Assembly (NCBI GenBank): GCA_043228905.1
Contig: JBHGNT010000009.1
Location: 5,580,001 to 5,644,000 of the forward strand
Direction: 5' to 3'
DNA: 64,000 nt
DNA from: Azolla caroliniana
Lineage: Eukaryota > Polypodiophyta
Below the pieces are notes generated by a model, which was not told the DNA's origin, made no database searches, and saw nothing but the letters and a program-made list of their open reading frames with translations. Within the stretch, counting starts at the first letter, position 1; each line of letters opens with the position of its first letter. This document shows, one piece after another, positions 24,481 to 36,618 of the stretch. A program made the translations under genes and the position numbers.

Positions 24481-24797
24481 TCCAAACCGACAAAGTTCAA
24501 GGAAGGATTATCTTTCAAAGAACCCGCAAAGCTTGACAAGAGAACATGGCCAGATCCTCATGGACAGAGATGTTCAAAACCCGACCCACACGCTAGGAAG
24601 AGTCCACCCAAACCAACCAAACGCATGGTGCTGACACATCTAACCCGACTCGATACCACAGAGCGTGGTTAACTCCAGGGACGCTACCAAACATGAACCT
24701 CCCATTGAGCTCGGCAACTAAAGCACCACTCACCACGCCCCCACTACAGGAGAGCCCACTGGCAGTCCCACTCAGCGTAGAGTGACACATACGGGAA

Positions 24798-27480
24798 GTG
24801 GCACAGGAGTTACGAGTGATAGAACAAGAAATCAATATATGGGCGGTACAAATCGCGAAAGGAGGACAACCGAAAAGCATAACCCGAGATATTGAAGCCG
24901 CTTTGGCAGAAAGGAAAGACAGATTCGTGCGAGTGCAACAAAAACTTCACCTCCTAGAAGCGTCATCGTATACGCACTGTTAAGGTTGTGTGCGCAACCC
25001 CGTACCGCATTCGAGCACAACGGGTGATAGTACAAACGAAGCCCACACGCAACGACACCCGACACCACCACGTATGGACACGACCCCTACACCTGACCAA
25101 ACCGCCCCGACATCCCCAAACGCTGAACTTGCACTAGTGTTACAATCCATCCAAAGCCTCGTGGCATTGATGGGAAAAGAGTGAGCACCCACGGACCATT
25201 CGAGAAACCCTACAAACGACAACGGGAAGAGTGCTTCCATTTCTAAACTAGTACCCCGTTTTCTCAGTTTCGGTGATGCCTATGATCACGTCAAGAGGTT
25301 CAAACAGATTTGCCGCACTTATGAACCCCTCACAGAGACCACCAAAGTAGCCGCATTTGGGCTTACACTCGATGACCAAGCCAGAATTTGGTTTAGAACC
25401 TTGAATGAGGACATCGTCGCAGACTTCAAGTACGTCATCGAAGATTTCTTGATAAACTTTGCTCGTCGAGGGAATAAATGGAACCCGATCGACCAACTTT
25501 TTGCCCTCAAGCAAGAAGCGAACGAGACGGTCAAGGACTCTACATATGCCATGCGAAAAGCTTGCACCATCCCATCGTTGTAACCTGAGTGACAAGATGT
25601 AGGATGACAAATTGATGAGCCGTTTCATCAATGGGTTGTTCGACCTGACACTCCAAAATTTCCTAATTGCCAGGATGTGTCGGTCGCTCGCTAAAGCTTG
25701 CATAGTAGTGATGACCTTCGAAGATTCAATGAGCGGGTTACGGATACCCACTCAAGTGCCTACAAACAACCATGAGAAATCGTTGGACCCCACTCTACCC
25801 ACGCCACCAAGACCACCCCGTATAGAAAGACCCCAAGCATACACCCAAAGAGAAAATGTAAGGTGCACAGTATGCCATGGCCATCACATGGGGCACGAGT
25901 GCCCCCTCCTCCACCAACGACGACCGCAATACTGTAAGTGGTGCAAAGCTTTCGTGATGCATTCGCAAGAAAATTGTTGGCAAGCCATAAACGGAAGGTA
26001 TGGCCAAGCACCAATGGTGGAGCACCCACGCTCACCTCCACCACTCAGTCGCCACAACTACCAGGGATACTTCCCCAACAACCCCCACTACTGCGTATCG
26101 GCACTCGCCTTGCCGAACTAGAATATACCATTGATAACCAAACCCAAGTCAGGGCGAGTGCTCTCGAATATGGCGACTCGTACCGAGAGTATGGTGTTGA
26201 AGAAGAGTTGTTGTCCCACTTTGTGGACTTCGAAGGCGACCAAATACCAGTGTACGTCTTGAAAGGAGAACAACGGGGGCCATCGATCGGATATCGCAAT
26301 AATAATGGTCTAAGGAGGTCAGAATTGAAATGTTTCAACTACCAAGACCCACATATGCTTAGCGAGTGCCCAACCAAACATGAATACCACAACCGGATGG
26401 CACGACGACCATGACACCCCTCACTCAAAACACCCCCACAACCACCGACGCAAAGTCTCACCCAACAGTCACAAGACCTTATCGAGTGGTTCCAAAGAGA
26501 CACATCATGCTCAAGGTGTGGTAAGGAGCACTTAGTACCTGATTGCCCAGAAAAGAAGAAAAGGATTGACGCAAATTTGTTATCTATTGTACCATCAACG
26601 GTTGTGCCAACGTCATCACATGAGCTCAACGAGTAGCTTATAACTTAAAATACCAAGACCAAAGTCTCCGCACGGCTATGCGTAAGAGACACAAATCCAG
26701 AAAAAATGCATCCACACAGGCCTCAAAACAAGATCAAGAACCGGAGGGAGACGTAGAAACAATACCCGTCAACCCTAACCAAGAGCTATCGGCACACCTA
26801 GTAGCATACCCAAACCCAATGGCTGAAAAACAAAAGGTTGAAGAGTACATTAAACTCATACGCCACGAATAGTTCGAAAAATCGCTTAGTCTCCCAAGCT
26901 TAAACTTTGACCAACTCCAAGAATGGGTAAATCCCCCACCCCACACAGATACACCTCCCCTCGTCGCCACATCAACCGACACCCCCACCTGCATTCCTAA
27001 CCCGATCAAAGAGGTCAACATAGCCCTGCTCCAACAAATATTAAATTTAAGATTACGACTCACATTACGCAAAGTACAAAGTACAACATAGCCCTGCACC
27101 TTCGTGGCCGACAACCCCCAACTACGACCTCTACTCGCCAAGGAAATAGAGTTCACGCTTGAAGAGCTACTCAAACTCAACATCCAACCATGGCACGACG
27201 TCCTTCACCGCCTCAATGGTAGCCTATCAGTAGGTTATGGCGAAAAGATACACACCCACATTCCTCATACGTCCACAATCCTCAAGCAACCCGAAGGACC
27301 ACCAGTCGATATACGCGAAGCTCACTTCGAGAGCGACAATACTAGTTTCACTCTAGCCGTCTACATCAACGGTACGACGTGTGATGCAATCATTGACACC
27401 GGCGTAGGGGTAAGTATTGTCAGCTACGAATGTTGGTCCATCCAACGGCCAGAAGGGAAGCTTCATGTGAACCTTTTTTG
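24798..27480 (+). pseudogene. Element E gag-protease relic
   Basis: The capsid-like domain is at about 25250-25580 (FGDAYDHVKRFKQICRTYEP, then ARIWFRTL, then FLINFARRGNKWN), matching Retrotrans_gag. At least four zinc-knuckle-like motifs follow: CTVCHGHHMGHEC and CKWCKAFVMHSQENC (25860-25980), CFNYQDPHMLSEC with one Cys changed to Tyr (about 26330), and CSRCGKEHLVPDC (about 26510). Protease DTG is at about 27390. Stops at 24980, 25182, 25580 and elsewhere break the frame. Confidence 0.85.
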
Positions 27481-27990
27481 AGGGTATAAAGCTTGTTGAG
27501 AGTTGTACATCGCCGGTCTGTCTCTCCAAATGTGGCCTCTAACTTGGCAAGGAAGGTGGGAAAGTCCTCCAATAGAGGTGAAGAAGTTTCTACTAATGGT
27601 GCAAACCAAGCTTGGGCTGGACCGGAGAAGAGGGTGCCCACAAGGCCAACTTGTCGAAGATCATCTGCATACCGTTGGGTTGTAGTCGAATGATAAGATG
27701 AATCTGGTTGATGAACCCCCAAGAATGTGACCTTGTTCCATCAAATTTTTCTGAGGCTAACCTTAGGCTCAAGAAAATTAGAAGAATCTAGGCTAGATGT
27801 TGGTGGAAGGTTGGGCTCCGGGCTAGGTTGTAGTGGGAGACTAGGCCCCACGGGCTGTGAGTATAGGGAGGCACCTACTTGAAGTTCTCGTAAAGAATCC
27901 TGAAGAGCTACATTTTCAAGCTAGAGTTGTTGTAAGGCTGTCATTATTTGGTTTAAGTCAAATTATGGTTGGGTCAAACATAGCTACGGT
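27420..27990 (-). pseudogene. Gypsy gag relic, minus strand
   Basis: Two frames together give MTALQQLQLENVALQDS-like coiled coil, a Pro-rich linker, then VGLVGTLFSGPAQAWFAPL and FPTFLAKLEATFGETDR. This is the Retrotrans_gag capsid pattern (hydrophobic repeat, W-F-PL, F-x-FGETD). The early part has a TAG and a frameshift. The gag type differs from elements A-C and E. Confidence 0.75.
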
Positions 27991-28030
27991 TAATGAGAGG
28001 GAGAGCGACAAGGATGGAAGGTGAACAAAC

Positions 28031-28320
28031 TGTCACAAATAGATCATAAGCTCAAGAGACTAGAAAGAAGATAACCAAAAGGTTGAGTGATATTAATTGA
28101 AAGACTTCATAACTGGTGTTGTTCACCTTGAATTCCTTCAAGGTGAACTCAACTATTTATACTACGTGGCATGCATACGTGTTGCATGCATGTGAATCTA
28201 CAATAGAGCATGTAGGTACGCATGCATGTGCCAACTATAAATAATACAAGGGAGCAACTATGAACGTGATGCTAACTAAACACATGATTTTATACTAGAT
28301 ATGTTGGTTAACCTATAACA
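28031..28320 (-). repeat. LTR of the minus-strand gypsy fragment
   Basis: On the minus strand it begins TGTTATAGGTTAACC and ends CTATTTGTGACA, with a TATA motif (GTATAAATAG) and GCATGC-rich text near the middle. The bases after the end (GTTTGTTCACC) do not match a common primer site I know. Confidence 0.65.
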
Positions 28321-28490
28321 CTTGATTATAACATGGTCATGTCAAGAGTTCGAATCTTGATAGTGATGATCAGTTTGTGTAATCATCTTCTTCAGTTTCT
28401 TCGTGCTCAAAGGCACTATTTTTCATAAGATTCGAACACCAACGTGAGTTGTATTTGATGTTCATCGTTTTCCTCAAGCAATCGGTCGGG

Positions 28491-29330
28491 TTATTTCGGA
28501 TGTTGGGTTGTCAGTGTGTAAAAATCATTTGACAGTTCGTCTCTGACAACTTTCATACTAGTCTCATCTAGCTTGCAGAAACCTTGGCCTTCCTTTGTCT
28601 GATTCTCTTGGTTTGTGTGCAATAATTGTAACTCAGCTGCTTCAACCGACCAAGTCTTCCTGCCCTTTTTGAGAGCCTTAGTGATGTTCTCGTACAATCA
28701 TTTCGGATATATGTTGGGTTGTCAGTGTGTAAAAATCATTTGACAGTTCGTCTCTGACAACTTTCATACTAGTCTCATCTAGCTTGTAGAAACCTTGGCC
28801 TTCCTTTGTCCGATTCTCTTGGTTTGTGTGCAATAATTGTAACTCAGCTGCTTCAACCGACCAAGTCTTCCTGCCCTTTCTGAGAGCCTTAGTGATGTTC
28901 TCGTACAATCATTTCTTGTGCCTGGTCAAAATTTCTTGCACCTTCTGTTCGCCCATGCCGAGTTGATATTCGAGGGCCTAGATTTGCTTCTGTAGCTCCT
29001 CTTCTCGGGAAACTGTTGAGTTTTGAGCCATTTGTAATTTAGCTTCTACGACCAAGAGTGATGTGTGGGCTTGTTCATACTTTTTTGTGAGCTTCGTGAG
29101 TTGTTGAGTTGTTCGGTCGTGGTCATCTTAGAATTCTTGTCACATCTTCTCTTCTCCGCCTTGAATTTCACTTTTGTCTTTGACAACGTTCTTCTTGGAT
29201 TGCAACATGTTTGTTAAGATCGGCTATTATTTGTTGCTTCCAATCAAAATGAATCTTCAAGTGCCGGTGTTCGTCTTGGAGTTTGTCATCTTCTTGTGGT
29301 TGTGCATCTACAACTTGTATGAAGCCTCCC
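28491..29330 (-). pseudogene. Minus-strand coding relic with 210-bp tandem duplication, unidentified
   Basis: Two copies (frames 28491-28697 and 28678-28908) encode MYENITKALRKGRKTWSVEA, then AELQLLHTNQEN, with about 97% DNA identity. Further upstream on the minus strand (to about 29330) is broken, charged, coiled-coil-like sequence with QEDDKLQDEHRHLK. Periodicity suggests a long helical protein, possibly gag-related, but I see no diagnostic motif. Confidence 0.45.
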
Positions 29331-29769
29331 AATCCATTTATCTATAGCTAGGACCTTAGGTGCTTAGAAACCTTGATCGACATTTCTACTCTGTCTTCTG
29401 ATGTGAGGGTGCTAGTGTCTATGTGAGAGTTGGAAAACTTGAGTGCTATGTGGGCTCTATGTGCTATTGTGTGTGTTTCTTTTCTCTTTTGTATGTCAGG
29501 AAAAAGAGAAGAAGAAAGTTTTGTATAATTGAAGAAATGACTCATATTTCGAGAAAATAACAGCGTCAATAATAGAATCTTTTAGTTAATGTTGCCTTAA
29601 AGAGCCACTTGCTTCTTGCTAGAGTGTTTTTTTTTAATGATGGTGTGGGTTCTATAGATATGTGGAAAAGTAATAGTGCCAAGAAATATTTAGGCCAAGA
29701 TTTTTTTTTTCTGTTTTTGTTTTTGCATGATTGAAAATACTAGTTAATAGTATAGGGTATTTACAATAT

Positions 29770-31283
29770 TAACCCCTTAAATTTCCTAATTATGGTCGTT
29801 TGACCAAAATTGGGTTGGTTGGTCTACTACCCACTAAAGTTTGTAAGGGTCGGCCAAACTGGTCTTTTGAAGGAAAGAATGGATTGGTCGGGGTCAGCCC
29901 TTGGTAAGGGTTTAGTCAGAATCCATTCCCCCATTTCGGGAATAATTCTCCTGCTAATGTATCGTGTTGGTATGTACCATTGTTGTTGTCGACTATCCAA
30001 TAGGGCCTTGTCCATTTGAATCGTAATTTCCCTGGCATGGAACCCATTTTGGTTTCGAAAACTGATACTAGTTTGCCGCTTTCGAACACTTTTTCCTTCC
30101 CTAGTTGATGTCGATTGACAAATGCATTTGTCTTCCTTTATTTCTGTTCCAAATGACACATCGACTGTAGTCGACTTTCCTCCAATGTAAGAAGCTCCTC
30201 TTTCCGAATTCTTTCCGATTGTTGCACCTGCACTCGTAGGCTCGGAATTTGAAATTTGATGGGCATTACTACTTCGAGCCCAAAAGCTAGTCGAAATGGT
30301 GTGGATCAAATCATGGTCTTGTATGTCTCTTATACGCCCATCGTGCACTATGTAACTTTTGATCCTAGTCGGTCTGATTCTCATTGACTATCTTCTTAAG
30401 GATCATTTGCAACGTCTTATTTGTCGATTCTGCTAATTGATTCACTTGTGGATAATAAGGTGTACTCTTTTTGTGCACTACTGCATAATAAATCATTAAT
30501 TTGTAAATTACCTTATTGATAAAATGAGTACCTTGATCACTTATGAACTCAATTGGATAGTCGAATCTTCACCAAATATATTCATACAAGAATGTGGCTG
30601 TCAAGGCTGCTGTATTATCTTGAAGAGCTTTCACTTTGACCCACTTCATATAATAATCCATCGCGACAATCACATATAGATTTCTTGTTTGTGCTATTGT
30701 AGGTTTGAATGGGCCGACAAAGTCGATTCCCCATTTTTTAATGTGGCATTCGATCCTTTTCATTAGGTTGTCCGATTCGTTGACATAAATCACATTGCCG
30801 ACAGTAGTTGTTTGCATCTTTCAGCATTCTCGGCCACCATAACCCACTATTCCATATTTTGCGAGCAATCGTGTCTCCTGCATAATGCCATCCAACAACT
30901 ACACAATGGGCGTCACGTAGTACTACCTCCTTCTCAAAGAAACAGACACATCTGCGCCAAATTTCTTCTGCCGCTTTATGATAGAGTGCTTCCTCCACTA
31001 GACAGAAATTCTGACTCTGGACAACCTATCTTTTTCTTTTGTCCGACGACATTCCTTCTGGAGGTAATCCAGTGGTGAGGAAAAAAACCATGTCTGTGAT
31101 CCATCAATTCCTCACCCAATTCGGCCGACTAGATAGGTTTGACTCTAAAAAGCTGAGCATCTGGAAAATCATCTCGCATTCCACCACTTGGTTCTCCTGA
31201 CTCAAGTCGACTTAAATAGTCACCCACTACATGTTGTACCCCAGGTCAATGAATTATGTCGAATTCAATTTCTTGCAATAGTG
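29770..31283 (-). pseudogene. Ty3/gypsy RNase H end and integrase relic, minus strand
   Basis: Reading from 31283 leftward, the RNase H tail has PGVQHVVGDYLSRLESGEPS. The integrase zinc region (about 30950-30760) has HYAGDTIARKIW...CRQCDLCQR. The core has WGIDFVGPFKP (first Asp), FISDQGTHF (second Asp, about 30530) and YYPQVNQLAESTNKTL (Glu, about 30440). The C-terminal part to 29770 is frameshifted. RT and everything before it are missing. It is more typical of plant gypsy integrases than elements A-C. Confidence 0.85.
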
Positions 31284-31681
31284 TTACACTTATGTGTTCC
31301 TCAAGTAGCTTTGATGTGAACCATGTTTTTCTATACATGGGCACTTTTTACTCTAGTGCTGGCTAGAGGTTTTTTCCCCATGTTACCACATACATGAGTC
31401 ACTCATATGTGGTGGTACTTAGTACTTAGGGATATATATTTCAGCTCCTATTAGTTTTTGTATCATTCATCAATAGAGAGAGCTATTCCAGCCATTGTCT
31501 TCCTTGTGTAAGTGCTTCTTTGTTTTGAGCTTCTTGTGTGAGCCTCTTGTGTGTTTCTCACTCTTCCTCACATACCCAATAAAAATCGCCTTCTGAATGA
31601 TAACTTGTGAGTTGAAAATTTCAGCACTCCTTTCAGATTTCGTTGAGGTAAGATTTTTCCCCTTTCTTGCTCTTTGGTGAA
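31284..31681 (+). other. Leader/LTR-like sequence before copia F
   Basis: A TATA-like AGGGATATATATTTC (about 31427) and CATCAATAGAGAGAGC precede the gag start, as at the end of a copia LTR. I find no TGGTATCAGAGC primer site and no TG start, so this is a truncated or rearranged 5' end. Confidence 0.4.
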
Positions 31682-33600
31682 ATGGCAAACAACAGTGACT
31701 TGTTTGGCATGGTTCAAGTTGAAGATAAGCTTGATGGGACTAACTATCTGATATGGTCCTACATGATGAAACACATTCTTGTTGCGGAACAACTATGGAA
31801 CATAGTGGAAGATGTAGATCGGTGTCCCGCAGGTCCTACTTGACAGTCTACTGTCATAGATACAGGTTCTTCTTCAAGAACATTAGCTTCACCTATTCCA
31901 TCTACATAGAAGAAACTTAGATGGGATGGAAAAGATGCTCAAGCTCATGCATTGATTTCACTTTCTGTGGAGTGTCCTATAGTTCCACATATTCGGTCAT
32001 GCTCTACATCAAAATAAGCATGGGAAGCTCTTGCTTCTTTGTATGGCGTGTGTAATGAAGCATGTGTTGCATATTTGAGAAAGAAACTTGAGGATGTATA
32101 TATGGCTGAAAATGCGTTAGTAAATGTGTATGTGACACGCATCAAAGATTTGAAAGAGCAATTGGCGAATATAGATGAGATCATTCCGAATACATCACTC
32201 ATCTCTACATTGTTGAAAGTATTACCGTAATCTTTTCAAAGCTTTGGTACTACAATCCGTTTGGTTGCAAAAGGGAATGTTGATATGCATGCATTTGATG
32301 AGGTTGTGTCTCTTCTTTTGCAAGAAGAACAATCTAGAGTGAATAGAAGTGGTTTGATAGAGGGAACACAAGCACTTGCTATCTCACAAAAGGGAAAAAG
32401 CAAGTATGGTTCAGTTTTGGGTTCATCAAAACCAAAGCCTCAACTTTCCTCTTCCACTTATTCCTCTAATGATGGTGATTCACGAAAGAAGAAGAGATGC
32501 AAATATTTCCGGAAGGTTGGTCATACTATTGATGAGTGTAGAAAGCTTGCTAATTGCAATGAGAAGAAGAAGGAATTCAGCATGACCACTGTTGAAAATT
32601 CTTCATGTGCAAAGAGTGATGAAGCGAACATGGTTCAAGATTTTTGGGCATGTGTTGTTACATATCATTATGATGCATCATTGCTCTCGAAGTGTATGGA
32701 TGTAAGTGAGGCTGATTCGGATTGGTTCTTTGATAGTGGTGCTTCAAAGCACATAACTTTGTGCAAAAGATTTTTTGCATCTTTGAAAGATACACCCAAA
32801 GGAGGACATGTGGTGTGTGCAAAGAATGCCTCTTATCCTATCATCGGTGTAGGAGAAATTGAGGTTACGGCAGCAAATGGAGGTGTTGTCATCTTGCAGA
32901 ATGTATTGTATGTGCTCGGTATCAACAATAACTTAATTTAAGTTCCTTTGATTGCCAAAGTTGGACTTCATGTACATTTTGTTGATGACTAGTGCATGGT
33001 TCATGATTTCAACAATGGAGATGTTATTGTGATGTCCGATACATTATGCAATGGCTTGTATTACTTGGATACATACAAGAGGGCAGCCCTAAATGCCTTG
33101 GCTATCCATACTTCTTCTATGGCTGAAATGGAGCTTTGGCATGCTCGTTTTGGTCACTTGAACTTCAATAGTTTGCTCCACTTGAAAAAGAAGGATATGG
33201 TTATTGGGTTGCCTACACTTGAGTCCATTGAAAAGCATGCATGTGAAGGTTGCATTCTTGGAAAAATGCGTCGTGCTTCTTTTCCAAAAGATAGTCATAC
33301 ACATACTACAAGAAAAATACAACTTGTTCATAATGATGTGTGTGGTTCCGTAAAGACTCCCACATTTGGAAATCATGTATATTTTGTTATGTTCATTGAT
33401 GATGCTACTCCCCATACATGGGTGTATCCTATGAAAGTAAAGAATGTTCCATATTTTCTTGCTTCAAATAATTTTTAGCTATGGCTGAAAATGTTTCTGG
33501 AAATAAGCCCTTGACTCTACACACGGATCATGGCGGCGAATACATATCACATGATTTTAATGATTTTCATTGTGAAAGAGGTATTTGACATTGTTACCGG
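31682..33600 (+). pseudogene. Ty1/copia F gag-protease-integrase relic
   Basis: Gag starts MANNSDLFGMVQVEDKLDG at 31682 and has the copia gag pattern (YLIWSYMMKHIL...WEALASLYG). The zinc knuckle near 32500 reads CKYFRKVGHTIDEC, with the second Cys changed to Phe. Protease is FDSGASKHIT (about 32730). The pre-integrase HARFGH...CEGCILGKM (about 33140-33270) and the integrase start (FIDDATPHTWVYPMK) follow. Stops at 31842, 31908, 32229 and 32939 break it. The copy ends near 33600, 80 bp before element B. RT is absent. Confidence 0.9.
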
Positions 33601-33680
33601 TTAGCATTACACGGTGCCTAACCCTCAATCCTTTGGGGTTCGGCTCAAGGTGACTATGGTTCAGGGAAAAACACATACGT

Positions 33681-34410
33681 TGTCGTAGTGTAATTCATAC
33701 ACTACGTGAAATATGTAAGAAATATTTGATTAAGTATGCATAAAGAAATAAAAGAAAATATTAAAATGTATGTTTCATGCATAGGGCAAGATTCAAACCT
33801 CCAAGTAAACAAACCCCAAACCTTACCATTATACTAACATATCATAAGTGATCTAAATATAGATTTAATAGGTATAAGAGTTATATTTACGCCTATTTTT
33901 ATAAAATGCAACCCATGCACATTTAGAGTGCGTAAAAACTTTATTTAGAAGAAAAATTCAAACAAAGAAAAAGTTACTCATGCACGTCTAGAGTGCATGA
34001 GCACTATATTTCGAAAATAAAAGCATGGTAGGAAATCCTATTTAGGGACATCTAGTGTGCATGAACACTTTAGAAAAGCATTATGCTATGTTTAACCTCT
34101 TCCATCACTATATAAGGAAGAGAGAAAGATGTATATGGTTGTTGATTTTTTATAAGGGTTGATTAATATATTATATTCGTGGGATTCACGAATTTGCCAT
34201 CTATTTCTCTCTTGCAATCTAAATTCATATTCTTTCCTAAACATTAATTAATACACTATACTCGTGGGATTCACGAGTTTCATATCTTTCTTTCTTATAA
34301 TCTATTCATATTCATAACTAAACTCGTCTCAAATTCTTCCTCCTCCTAGTCCAAAACCCCAACGATTCCCACTCGACTCACGCAACGATCCGGCACCGAA
34401 AGGCACGACA
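33681..34410 (+). repeat. 5' LTR of element B
   Basis: 730 bp, TGTCGTAGTG...CACGACA. TATA motif CACTATATAAGG lies near 34107. Two hairpins are intact: ATTCGTG-GGATT-CACGAAT (about 34178) and CTCGTG-GGATT-CACGAG (about 34260). It is followed by TTGGTGAACCCGACGTGAA, the tRNA-Trp-type primer site (about 34414-34432). Confidence 0.93.
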
Positions 34411-34448
34411 CAGTTGGTGAACCCGACGTGAACACGAGTGGCAAGGAG

Positions 34449-36485
34449 ATAGAAAATCAACAATAGGCTAACAATATGATGACAATGTTCGAGCGGATGC
34501 TACAAGAACAACGCTCAATGTCGGAGATTGCGGCGATAGTAGAGCGACTCGTGCAATGGAAGGGCCAATTCAACGGGAAGGATGTGTCACGTTATTTGCG
34601 GGACTACAAGGTAGAGATGCTACAGTGCAGAATATTGGAAGGATTGCAAGTGACATCCTTCAATCGGGTGGCTACAGACGAGCTTCAAGGGAGTATCCAC
34701 GGGATATGACCACAAAATCCGACGTGGGAAGCATTTGACGAAGCGTTCAAGACAACGTTTGCTATCGAGGTCTCTTTCAAGGCAACGCCGAGGGGATTCG
34801 AAGATTGGGTGGAAACGCCGGACAACGGGCTGAAGGTCCTCAATGTGTTTTCGGCATTAGAAAGTAGATTCGGTTGTCCAGGAGAGATCAAGCTATCCTC
34901 GGACCGGACAAAGTGATCATGTTCTTACGAGCCGTGGACGTCTAGGACCGGAAATACCTTTGGGTGCTTCTAGAGGACACGACTACTGAGAGTGGCCTCA
35001 CCAATACATGGGAAAATGTGTAGGACATCGTCACGCGATACACAAAAAGCGGGCAATGGCTTGGTAATGAAGAAAAGAGGGTTTCAGAACCAATTCTTAA
35101 ACCAAGATCCGGATTGGAAGACCATCAACCATGGGCTCGGGAGACTATGACCGAGAAGGGAATCGATGCAACCACGATGGAGAAGTTGCTGAAGGAGATG
35201 GAGAATCTGAAAATCACAATGGTGAAGAAGTCGGAAGACCATCCCACAAGTTCCAATTATATGGATCGTCGGTGCATATGGTGCGATAGCACTAAACATG
35301 ATCGGAAGGATTGCGATAAGCACAAGGAGGTGCTACAACGGGATCTTATCTACTACGAGGGAAATCAGATTCATTTGATGGACTCTCGGAAGCCACTCCG
35401 GCCGAACTTCTGAAAGGCGGCATGAAGAAGGTCCTAGAGGAGGAGATAGCGGCAAAAAGCAATTATGCGACAACCGTGGGAATACGTGTGGGGGATTCAT
35501 CTAGAGCAAAGGCATCTTTTTGGCTAGAAGTGCTAGAAATCTCGGAGAAAGCCGACTTTAATGAAATCCGAAGCACTGTGGAAGGCATCGGGGAAGCAAA
35601 AGGATAGGAGTGCCCCGTAGATAAGAATAGCATACATGCATTATGTCAATTGCATGAGGTGTATGTAGATGAGAAACGACGACGCACGGATCATGCGGTC
35701 GGGCCATCAAAGACATCGGAGAGCTAGAACTCTGAAGGGAGGGGAAAGGAAAAATAATTTTGACATTCAAACTTGCTTTGGACATCGAACAACTGACGGA
35801 GCTAAAGAAGGTGTTCGAAGAGAGAATCCTTGATAGTCGGGTGGAATTTTCTCTTTAGGAATTACTCGGAATAGCGAAGAAGGAGTTCCACGATCTTCTT
35901 GTGGATCTCGTAAAAAGAAAGAGACAAAATACGGAGGAAAATGCTCCAAGGGTGAATGTGAATACCATTCTAATGAATGACACGGAAGTGGAGGATGAAA
36001 TTCCGAACTCCCACTACACAAGGACACACTGGGCACACGCAACTACGGAGACTCCGGTCCGAATCCGAAACATCAAAGAGCCTGTACTAACATTGATTGA
36101 TCACGGGTCAGAGATCAATTTGATGTCCAAGGATTTCTATCGGAAGTGGAAGAGGCCTATAAACACCATCCATGGATGGAAGATCAGGGCAGCCACAAAA
36201 GCCATGGAATATCTATTTGCAATTTGCCTGAATGTGACGATGAAGATCGGAGATGTGGAGATTGACCAAAATTTCTTGGTTCAAGATGTGGTCTCACATT
36301 CCGTGATCCTTGGGCAACCCTTTATCACGGCTTCACGGATGGAGACAAAGTTGCTCGATAGTGGACTGGCTTTTGCACGAATTCAAGGCCAAAGCGGAGG
36401 GAAAACCGTCGAATTCCTAACTATGCCATCAAATCATGAAAGGAACAAGAGAGAGGTCTTGTTGCAAACAAAAATGGATTTTTAA
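34449..36485 (+). pseudogene. Element B gag-protease relic
   Basis: Aligns with the intact gag-protease of element C. The initiator ATG is ATA (34449) and an early Gln codon is TAG. The capsid region is open in pieces (34476-34709, with a TGA after GSIHGI). The zinc knuckle (about 35275-35315) keeps CIWCDSTKHDRKDC. The protease (about 36095) keeps LIDHGSEINLMSK. The last segment, 35901-36485, is open to the natural end. Confidence 0.9.
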
Positions 36486-36618
36486 AGCGGATTGTTGCGG
36501 AGTGGGGAAGTGATAGTCTGAGAAGCCCTGATACCCCACACAGGAAGAAAACTCTCAGAGCAAAATAAGCACGAATCGGTCCGGATGGGGCATCTACATA
36601 CATGGCCGTAACCGAAGT

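Larger units (their letters stand above)
23510..27480 (+). mobile_element. Ty3/gypsy element E (tRNA-Asp-primed), 5' part
   Basis: An LTR-like leader with TATA box CTATATAAACC (about 23729) is followed by a tRNA-Asp primer site at 23861. Next come a minisatellite-bearing leader, a gag relic and the start of a protease (IIDTGVGVS, about 27390). Primer type and gag type fit the Athila/Tat side of plant gypsy elements. The copy is cut at about 27480, where a minus-strand element begins. RT, integrase and the 3' LTR are absent. The left LTR edge is not defined. Confidence 0.8.
27420..28320 (-). mobile_element. Ty3/gypsy fragment, minus strand: 5' LTR plus gag
   Basis: On the minus strand the order is a 290-bp LTR (28320 to 28031), a short leader, then a gag relic running to about 27420. 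There it meets the end of element E in the opposite orientation. No protease or pol is left in this orientation. The junction near 27480 joins two incomplete elements. Confidence 0.7.
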
